A stretch of 18,662 nucleotides of DNA from Rikenellaceae bacterium. GTDB taxonomy: Bacteria; Bacteroidota; Bacteroidia; Bacteroidales; Rikenellaceae. Positions 13,698-18,662 of the stretch are shown here, one piece after another (positions within the stretch are counted from its first letter, which is position 1; each line of letters opens with the position of its first letter). The position numbers and the translations under genes were made by a program. The DNA is taken from contig JAJQAW010000151.1 of assembly GCA_021203585.1 (NCBI GenBank), positions 1-18,662 on the forward strand. Direction: 5' to 3'. The notes beneath the pieces are model-generated. The model had not been told where the DNA came from. It searched no databases and saw only the letters and a list, made by a program, of their open reading frames with translations.

Positions 13698-15509
13698 ATG
13701 AAAAGAACAGTTTATCTGCTTATATTGGTTTTGGCTTGTACGGCCCTCGCTTCCGGTCAGGAAACGGAATCCTCCCCCAACCGGGTGGTAATCGGCGGGG
13801 AGTATTTTTATGTGCATACGGTCCAGCCGGGAGAAACTTTTTATTCGCTTAGCCGGAACTACGACGTTCCGCAGACGGACATCGTCAAATACAATCCGCA
13901 GATGGCCGAAGGTTTGCGGGCCGGTGAAGCCATAAAAATTCCGGCTCCCGCGCCGGAGCCCCTTCCGCGGAACATCCGCAACCGGACGACCAGTAACCGT
14001 CGGGTCGAAGTGCATGCCGTCAATCCCGGCGAAACGGCCTATTCCATTGCCAGGCGATACGAAGTATCGATCGACAAGCTGATCGAATCCAATCCGGGCC
14101 TCAATCCGACCATCCTGAGCATCGGACAGCGGATTTTAATACCCCGAGGGGTGATCGGAACGGCGACTCCGGAAGAGATCGATGTCGAATTTTCCCAGTA
14201 CACGGAAGCCCTGACCGAGATCACCGAGGGGTGGGGCTACCACCTGGTGGAACGGGGAGAAACCCTCTATTCCCTCTCTCGTGCTTTGAATATTCCGGAA
14301 GATACCCTGCGCAAATACAATCCCGTAGAATTGGCCGGCGGCTTGCGGGCCGGTTCGCTGCTGCGATACCCGGTCGCGGTGGAATCTGTGGCAGCGTTAC
14401 CGCCAGAAGACGTGACGGCGGCGGAGGAGTCCGACTGGGCGGAGCGCTTTGACCGGACGGTGGTTAAAACTTTCGACCCCTCCGGACCGGTCCAGGCGGC
14501 CTTGCTGATGCCCTTTACCTCCAGCGGTCAGACCGAAGCATCGTCCGTGGATTACTACAACGGAACGCTGCTGGCTTTGCAGGATTTGAAAGAGGAAGGC
14601 ATATCGGTCGAACTGACCGTTTACGACACCAAACGGTCGGTACAGGAAACCCGCCGGATTTTGCGGCAAAACGATATGGAACAGGTAGATCTGATGATCG
14701 GTCCACGCACGGAGGAGACTTTCGAAGTAGCTGCTCGTTTTGCCTCCCGGCAGGGGATTCCGATAGTTTCTCCGCAGAGTCAGGTGGAGATCGACAATCC
14801 CCTGGTCTTTCAGGTCCGGCCGGGCAACCAGTACCAATACGATAAGCTGAAACCCTTCCTGAGCGCGGACCATAACGTGGTGCTGATTACTCCCTCTTCC
14901 GGATTGGATGCCGCTTTTCAACAGGAAATCGAGCATTTATTGCCTTCCAATACCCAGCGGATCGGTTACACCGGACGGGGGTCGGCCACGGCCATCCGAA
15001 ATGCGCTCTCTCGGGATCGGGAAAACATTCTGATCATTCCAACCAACAACGAATCCCTGACCGATGAGATTTTACCCACGATCAGCTCCATTCAGAACAA
15101 CATCTCTTCCACCACGGGGCGGGGTTACCCGATCCGGGTCATCGGAAGTCCGCAGTGGGCCCGTTTTCAGAACAACGACCGCGAGCAATTTTTCAAATTG
15201 CAGGCCATGTACGTTACGTTGTATTACGCCGACCGGACGACCCCGGCAGTCAGCGCGTTCGATCAACGTTACCTGGCTTCATTCGGTAGTTTGCCTTCGC
15301 TGTTCTCCTACCGGGGTTACGATGTGGCCAAATTGTTCGTGACCGCCATCAAGCAATACGGGGAGCAATACGACCGTTCGATCAATCGGGTTAATACCCC
15401 GCTTTTGCAGGTTCCTTACCACTTCCGGCAGCAAGAACAGGGACAATGGATCAACGATCAGTGGGTACTGGTGCAATACCGGAATGATTATATCATCGAA
15501 GTGAAATAG
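13698..15509 (+). CDS. Exported protein with three LysM repeats and a periplasmic-binding-protein type 1 domain
   Basis: This 603-residue exported protein has a signal peptide (residues 1-20, ALASG-Q; a Cys at 14 makes a lipoprotein a weaker alternative). Three LysM peptidoglycan-binding repeats follow at about 38-82, 104-148 and 180-225. Each carries the GET-x-YSxxR core and an NP turn. After a linker, about 265-600 has the fold pattern of ABC-type amino-acid receptors (PBP1 superfamily). Its features are ALLMPFTSS, YYNGTLLALQDL, VDLMIGPRTEETFEVAA and IPIVSPQSQ. No transporter genes are nearby, so a solute-uptake role is not supported. E. coli LpoA also uses a PBP1-like domain as an activator of a cell-wall synthase, so a cell-wall regulatory role is one inference. 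The start follows a CATCTTTG near-match to the -7 box at about 13659. A strong terminator ends the unit. Confidence 0.9.
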   Translation: MKRTVYLLILVLACTALASGQETESSPNRVVIGGEYFYVHTVQPGETFYSLSRNYDVPQTDIVKYNPQMAEGLRAGEAIKIPAPAPEPLPRNIRNRTTSNRRVEVHAVNPGETAYSIARRYEVSIDKLIESNPGLNPTILSIGQRILIPRGVIGTATPEEIDVEFSQYTEALTEITEGWGYHLVERGETLYSLSRALNIPEDTLRKYNPVELAGGLRAGSLLRYPVAVESVAALPPEDVTAAEESDWAERFDRTVVKTFDPSGPVQAALLMPFTSSGQTEASSVDYYNGTLLALQDLKEEGISVELTVYDTKRSVQETRRILRQNDMEQVDLMIGPRTEETFEVAARFASRQGIPIVSPQSQVEIDNPLVFQVRPGNQYQYDKLKPFLSADHNVVLITPSSGLDAAFQQEIEHLLPSNTQRIGYTGRGSATAIRNALSRDRENILIIPTNNESLTDEILPTISSIQNNISSTTGRGYPIRVIGSPQWARFQNNDREQFFKLQAMYVTLYYADRTTPAVSAFDQRYLASFGSLPSLFSYRGYDVAKLFVTAIKQYGEQYDRSINRVNTPLLQVPYHFRQQEQGQWINDQWVLVQYRNDYIIEVK

Positions 15510-15529
15510 CGCTCCGACCGGGAGCTTGG

Positions 15530-15562
15530 ACCGGACAATATCCGTTATTGTCCGGTTTTTTT
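15530..15562 (+). terminator. Strong intrinsic terminator after the LysM/PBP1 gene
   Basis: Perfect 11-base-pair stem ACCGGACAATA (15530-15540) with TATTGTCCGGT (15546-15556), five-base loop, followed by a run of T to 15562. It lies 20 bases after the stop and insulates the xylose genes from upstream transcription. Confidence 0.93.
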
Positions 15563-15700
15563 ATGGCATAAATTTTAAAAAAAATTAATAACCGTACTTT
15601 TTACGTTAAGTAACCGTTGGCCGCCGTCTGCTCCAGATGCCGGTCGGATCGGAGGTATGGCCTTGTTAATAAGTATTGTACGTTTTTTTAAGGGTGTTAG

Positions 15701-15721
15701 TTAGCGTAAAATTTGCACTAA
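15701..15721. promoter_or_regulatory. Palindromic operator of the Nudix-HTH sugar regulator
   Basis: TTAGCGTAAA (15701-15710), central A, TTTGCACTAA (15712-15721): an almost perfect palindrome (TTAGYGYAAA-N-TTTRCRCTAA, with G-T-type differences only). It is the right size for a winged-helix dimer and sits just before the predicted promoter of the regulator gene, as expected for autoregulation. The arms are also flanked by GTTAG and C. Binding is inferred from position and symmetry. Confidence 0.65.
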
Positions 15722-15723
15722 CC

Positions 15724-15754
15724 TTGGTTTTGTAAGCGGTAGTGTGTAATTTTG
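15724..15754 (+). promoter_or_regulatory. Promoter of the regulator-xylB unit
   Basis: TTG at 15724-15726, a 20-base spacer, then TAATTTTG at 15747-15754, an exact TAnnTTTG -7 box. It starts three bases after the operator. Transcription would begin near 15761, which argues against a TTG start codon at 15752 and for the ATG at 15785. Confidence 0.55.
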
Positions 15755-15784
15755 AAAAACAAGTTAACGATCAACGGATTAGAA

Positions 15785-16543
15785 ATGGTTCCGACAAAAA
15801 ATCCCTCCATATCGGTCGATTGCGTGGTGTTCGGTTTCGACGGAGCGTCGCTGAAGGTGCTTCTGGTTAAACGGAGGTACCGGGAAACCACCCCGGCCGG
15901 AGAGGTAATTGCCCGGGAAGATTTTAAGCTTCCGGGAAGCCCGATTTATAACGATGAAGACCTTTCCACCTCGGCTTACCGGGTATTGGAAGAACTGACC
16001 GGATTGAAGCAGGTTTATCTGAAGCAGCTTCAGGTCTTTTCCGATCCCCATCGGATCGATTCCAAAAGCCTCGGGTGGCTCAATGAAACCTACGGTTTTC
16101 AAACCCGACGGATCATTACCATCGCTTATTATTCCCTGGTGAAACTGAATTCCCACATGGTGGCCCACACCTCCATGCGGAAGGCGGTGTGGCAGGATGT
16201 GCAATCGATCAAACGGCTTGCCCTGGACCACAAACAAATTCTGGGTGTGGCGCTCAATACGCTGAATAAACAGTTGGTCAACGAACCCATCGCTTTTGAA
16301 TTGCTGCCCAAACGCTTTACCATTCGACAGCTTCAGGGACTTTACGAGGCGATATTGGGCTTTGAAATCGACAACCGCAACTTCCGCAAAAACCTCCTCG
16401 GATCGGGTTACCTGGAGCCTACGGAGGAAAAAGAGCGAAACGTGGCCCATAAACCGGCCTTGCTGTATACCTTCAACCGCCATGCCTACGAAAAGGAAAT
16501 TCGGAAGAAATCGACATTGAATTTTGTAAATTGGCACGATTAA
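15785..16543 (+). CDS. Nudix-HTH (NrtR-like) transcriptional regulator of xylose use
   Basis: This 252-residue regulator has an N-terminal Nudix-fold sensor (about 1-140) and a C-terminal winged helix (about 145-225: LPKRFTIRQLQGLYEAILG, NFRKNLLGSGYLEP). The Nudix box GSPIYNDEDLSTSAYRVLEELTGL keeps the outline but lacks the full REUxEE catalytic glutamates. This is typical of the NrtR/AraR branch that binds a metabolite and does not hydrolyse it. In Bacteroides a regulator of this type commonly precedes xylB and xylA, as here. The effector is therefore likely a xylose-pathway sugar or sugar phosphate (inference). The ATG at 15785 is preferred because the -7 box at 15747-15754 overlaps the alternative TTG start at 15752, which would add 11 residues. 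xylB follows 20 bases after the stop, and a palindromic operator precedes the promoter. Confidence 0.9.
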   Translation: MVPTKNPSISVDCVVFGFDGASLKVLLVKRRYRETTPAGEVIAREDFKLPGSPIYNDEDLSTSAYRVLEELTGLKQVYLKQLQVFSDPHRIDSKSLGWLNETYGFQTRRIITIAYYSLVKLNSHMVAHTSMRKAVWQDVQSIKRLALDHKQILGVALNTLNKQLVNEPIAFELLPKRFTIRQLQGLYEAILGFEIDNRNFRKNLLGSGYLEPTEEKERNVAHKPALLYTFNRHAYEKEIRKKSTLNFVNWHD

Positions 16544-16563
16544 CCATAAGAATCCCTGAAACT

Positions 16564-18051
16564 ATGAAAACATTAGGATTGGATATCGGAAGCTCATCGG
16601 TGAAGGCCGCCGTACTGGATACGGAAACGGGGGCCTGTGTGGCTTCGTTTACCTCTCCCGCTACGGAACTTCCCATCGATGCTCCGCAGCCCGGATGGGC
16701 GGAACAAGCGCCCCAGATGTGGTGGGAACATGTATCCGTTTGCTTGCAGGAAATTTTCCAAAGCGGAAAAGTGCAGGCGGCGGAAATAGCCGCCATTGGA
16801 ATTACCTACCAGATGCACGGAATGGTGGCTCTGGATGCCGAGGGTCAGCCATTGCGTAATTCCATCATCTGGTGCGACAGCCGCGCGGTGAGTCTCGGAG
16901 AACAAGCTTTTCGGCAAATCGGGCCGGAGAAATGCCTGTCGGAGTTGCTCAATTCACCCGGTAATTTTACCGTCTCGAAACTGGCCTGGGTGAAAGAAAA
17001 CGAGCCGGAGATTTATGCCCGGGTGGATACGGTGATGCTGCCCGGCGATTACATTTTATATCGCTTATCCGGCGAAAAATCCACGACCCAGAGCGGTTTG
17101 TCCGAGCAAATTCTCTGGAATTTCCAGCAGGACGGTTTTGCCGACAGGGTGGCCGAGTTTTACGGGATTGCCCGGGAGGTGATTCCCCAGGCCGGGCCCA
17201 ATATCGGAATACAAGCCTACACAACGCCGGCTATCGAGCGGCAATTCGGAATCCCGGCAGGAACCCCCATCGCCTACCGTGCCGGGGATCAACCCAATAA
17301 TGCCTTTTCCCTGAATGTATTGGAGCCTGGAGAGGTGGCAGCAACCGGAGGTACTTCCGGGGTGGTTTACGGGGTGACCGATCAAAGAAAGGCCGACCCC
17401 CAGTCCCGCGTAAATACCTTTCTGCATGTCAATCACGGGGGGGAAGGGCCGCGTTACGGAGTGTTGCTTTGTATCAACGGGACAGGCATCCTGAACGCTT
17501 GGATGAAACGTTTGGCCGCGGACCATTTGAACTACGATCAAATCAATGCGCTCTGTGAGCTCGTGACGGCCGGAAGCGAAGGAGTCACGATGCTTCCCTT
17601 CGGAAATGGAGCGGAACGGATGTTGTGCAACCGGTATACCGGAGCCGTGATGGCTGGAGTGGACTTGAACCGCCACGGAAAACCCCACGTATTCCGAGCC
17701 ACTCAGGAAGGCATCGCCTTTGCTTTCCGTTATGGCATGGATATACTCCAAGGGATCGGCGTGGATACTCGCCTGATCCGGGCCGGGAGGGCTAACCTGT
17801 TTTTGAGCCCCCTGTTCCGCGAGACGTTGGCCACTGTGGCCGATGCCAAAATCGAGTTATACAATACCGACGGGGCTTTGGGCGCTGCCCGGGGTGCGGC
17901 TCTGGGGGCCGGCATATACCGCTCCCGGGAGGAAGCCTTCGATTCTTTGAAAAAAATCGAAGCAGTGGAACCGAATCCGGTCATTAAACCGGCGCTGGAA
18001 GAGGCCTATCTGCGGTGGAAGTCGGAACTGGACCGGCATCTTACCGCCTAA
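16564..18051 (+). CDS. xylB: Xylulokinase
   Basis: This enzyme phosphorylates D-xylulose with ATP to xylulose 5-phosphate, which enters the pentose phosphate pathway. The 495-residue length is typical of FGGY carbohydrate kinases. Visible features are the N-terminal phosphate-binding GLDIGSSSVKAAV (residues 5-17) and QMHG (83-86) and WCDSR (103-107) of the sugar pocket. The catalytic-base region AGDQPNN (Asp242) and the ATP-domain segment TGGTSGVVYG (261-270) follow. LLPFGNGAER-like TMLPFGNGAERML and GTGILNAWMKR complete the pattern. The ATG at 16564 gives the canonical N terminus; the open frame runs 11 codons upstream into the end of the regulator gene but has no family character. It is 20 bases after the regulator and probably in one operon with it. 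The frame is intact. Confidence 0.95.
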   Translation: MKTLGLDIGSSSVKAAVLDTETGACVASFTSPATELPIDAPQPGWAEQAPQMWWEHVSVCLQEIFQSGKVQAAEIAAIGITYQMHGMVALDAEGQPLRNSIIWCDSRAVSLGEQAFRQIGPEKCLSELLNSPGNFTVSKLAWVKENEPEIYARVDTVMLPGDYILYRLSGEKSTTQSGLSEQILWNFQQDGFADRVAEFYGIAREVIPQAGPNIGIQAYTTPAIERQFGIPAGTPIAYRAGDQPNNAFSLNVLEPGEVAATGGTSGVVYGVTDQRKADPQSRVNTFLHVNHGGEGPRYGVLLCINGTGILNAWMKRLAADHLNYDQINALCELVTAGSEGVTMLPFGNGAERMLCNRYTGAVMAGVDLNRHGKPHVFRATQEGIAFAFRYGMDILQGIGVDTRLIRAGRANLFLSPLFRETLATVADAKIELYNTDGALGAARGAALGAGIYRSREEAFDSLKKIEAVEPNPVIKPALEEAYLRWKSELDRHLTA

Positions 18052-18224
18052 AACCGGGTTTGGGAATCCTCGCACTTTTTTCACCGCTATTTTTGGCCTC
18101 CGCAAACCACGCACTGTGCCGGAGCCCAGGAGTGGTAAAACGGAGAGGGGCCCGGATTTGAAACGCGATTACCGCGCACAATAAATCATTAGAAACTGAG
18201 ATTCACACTAAAAAAATAATTTTT
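18052..18224. promoter_or_regulatory. Spacer between xylB and xylA with possible promoter and half-operator
   Basis: A 173-base gap in which TATTTTTG (18088-18095) matches the -7 consensus, so xylA may have its own transcript start in addition to readthrough. TTCACACTAA at 18202-18211 resembles the right arm of the regulator's operator (TTTGCACTAA), and TTAG occurs at 18189-18192, but the spacing and left arm do not match, so this is a weak site. Confidence 0.35.
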
Positions 18225-18662
18225 ATGAAAAGCATGTTTGAAGGGATCGGTAAAATCCGATATGAAGGAGCGGATTCGAAGAATCCGTTGGCATTCCGGT
18301 GGTACGACGAGAACCGGGTCATTCTGGGAAAAACCATGAAAGAACACCTGCGTTTTGCGGTTGCTTACTGGCACTCCTTTTGTGCCCAGGGAGGAGACCA
18401 ATTCGGGGGCCCTACGATCGATTTTCCCTGGAACGCGATTGTCGATCCGGTGGAACGGGCCAAAGCCAAAATGGATTCCGCCTTCGATTTCATGGTAAAA
18501 ATCGGAGCCCCGTACTATTGTTTCCACGACGTGGACCTGGTGGACGACAGCGGCAATCCGGTGCCTCCCGGCGAGGTGGGGGAGCTGGTGCTGCGGGTGC
18601 CCGAGGACAAAAAGCAAAACGGCCTGTTCCGGGGCTACTACAAGGACCCGGACCTGACCGCC
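18225..18662 (+). CDS. xylA: Xylose isomerase N-terminal part joined in frame to an acyl-CoA synthetase fragment (probable chimera)
   Basis: The frame is open from ATG 18225 to the window edge (146 codons). Codons 1-102 are xylose isomerase: [43 protein letters not shown] and YYCFHD, with the catalytic His101 (and Asp104 just after) in the FHDVD motif. This enzyme converts D-xylose to D-xylulose, the substrate of XylB, so its place is as expected. From about codon 103-107 the sequence turns into [17 protein letters not shown] ... [13 protein letters not shown]. That is a middle segment of AMP-forming acyl-CoA synthetases (A7/A8 region) and nothing like a xylose isomerase barrel. By hand count, third positions are G or C in 61 of 102 codons before and 40 of 44 after. 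The metal-binding part of the isomerase is missing. I read the first 306 bases as genuine and the rest as foreign. Confidence 0.9.
   Translation, partial: MKSMFEGIGKIRYEGADSKNPLAFRWYDENRVILGKTMKEHLRFAVAYWHSFCAQGGDQFGGPTIDFPWNAIVDPVERAKAKMDSAFDFMVKIGAPYYCFHDVDLVDDSGNPVPPGEVGELVLRVPEDKKQNGLFRGYYKDPDLTA

Noticed and set aside
16531..16563. Longer xylB start inside the regulator gene
   Set aside because: The canonical kinase N terminus (MKTLGLDIGSSS) begins at 16564, and the upstream codons are simply the open frame across the regulator's end.
18225..18662. A genuine bifunctional xylose isomerase / acyl-CoA synthetase enzyme
   Set aside because: Both parts would be incomplete: the isomerase lacks its metal-binding barrel strands and the synthetase lacks its N-terminal domain. 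The composition jump at a short shared motif fits a false join better.
1..18662. CRISPR arrays, tRNA or rRNA genes, insertion sequences, prophage or defence islands
   Set aside because: No regularly spaced direct repeats, no tRNA-like T-arm motifs, no transposase or phage-like reading frame, and no terminal inverted repeats around a mobile gene were found on either strand.

Overview
This is a chromosomal stretch of a Bacteroidota (Bacteroidales-type) genome. The evidence is the gene content: a YbbR-like protein overlapping coaE, a 938-residue M16 peptidase, a LysM x3 plus PBP1-fold protein, a GH43 lipoprotein, and a Nudix-HTH regulator beside xylB and xylA. Several genes also have the TAnnTTTG -7 promoter box of this phylum and lack clear Shine-Dalgarno sites. 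Moderate GC and heavy use of CCG, CGG and GGA-type codons would fit a Rikenellaceae-like gut lineage, but that placement is only an inference.

Layout. 1-209 (minus) is the start of murB, divergent from a membrane-anchored DNA/RNA nuclease (304-1362), followed by a YbbR-like protein and coaE, which share a 4-base overlap. 3072-8070 is a damaged block of three neighbouring genes: a GNAT acetyltransferase and an AraC regulator, each frameshifted in a 7-base homopolymer, and an M16 zinc peptidase with an in-frame TAA in the middle. Between the last two lies a 4.76-4.96 kb element with a -7 box, a long foldback and an intrinsic terminator, which looks like an undescribed small RNA gene. 8543-11626 holds housekeeping genes: a nucleoside phosphorylase, dnaN and a DnaQ-type exonuclease. 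12008-13546 is a GH43 lipoprotein with a long structured leader, and 13698-15509 is the LysM/PBP1 protein, closed by a strong terminator. 15785 to the end is the xylose module: a Nudix-HTH repressor with its own palindromic operator, xylulokinase, and xylose isomerase.

How the genes work together. The xylose module (isomerase, then kinase, under a sugar-phosphate-sensing Nudix-HTH regulator) feeds pentose into the pentose phosphate pathway. The GH43 enzyme nearby could supply xylose or arabinose from xylan, though it is separated by another gene and its own terminator region. murB and the LysM protein concern the cell wall; dnaN and the exonuclease concern DNA replication or repair.

The most striking observation is at the right edge. 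The xylA reading frame is normal for about 102 codons, through the active-site FHDVD motif. Then, without losing frame, it becomes the C-terminal part of an AMP-forming acyl-CoA synthetase, with an abrupt jump in third-position GC. The switch falls on a short sequence that both families could share (DVDLVDD). An assembly chimera at a contig end is the most likely explanation, and a fused enzyme should not be assumed.
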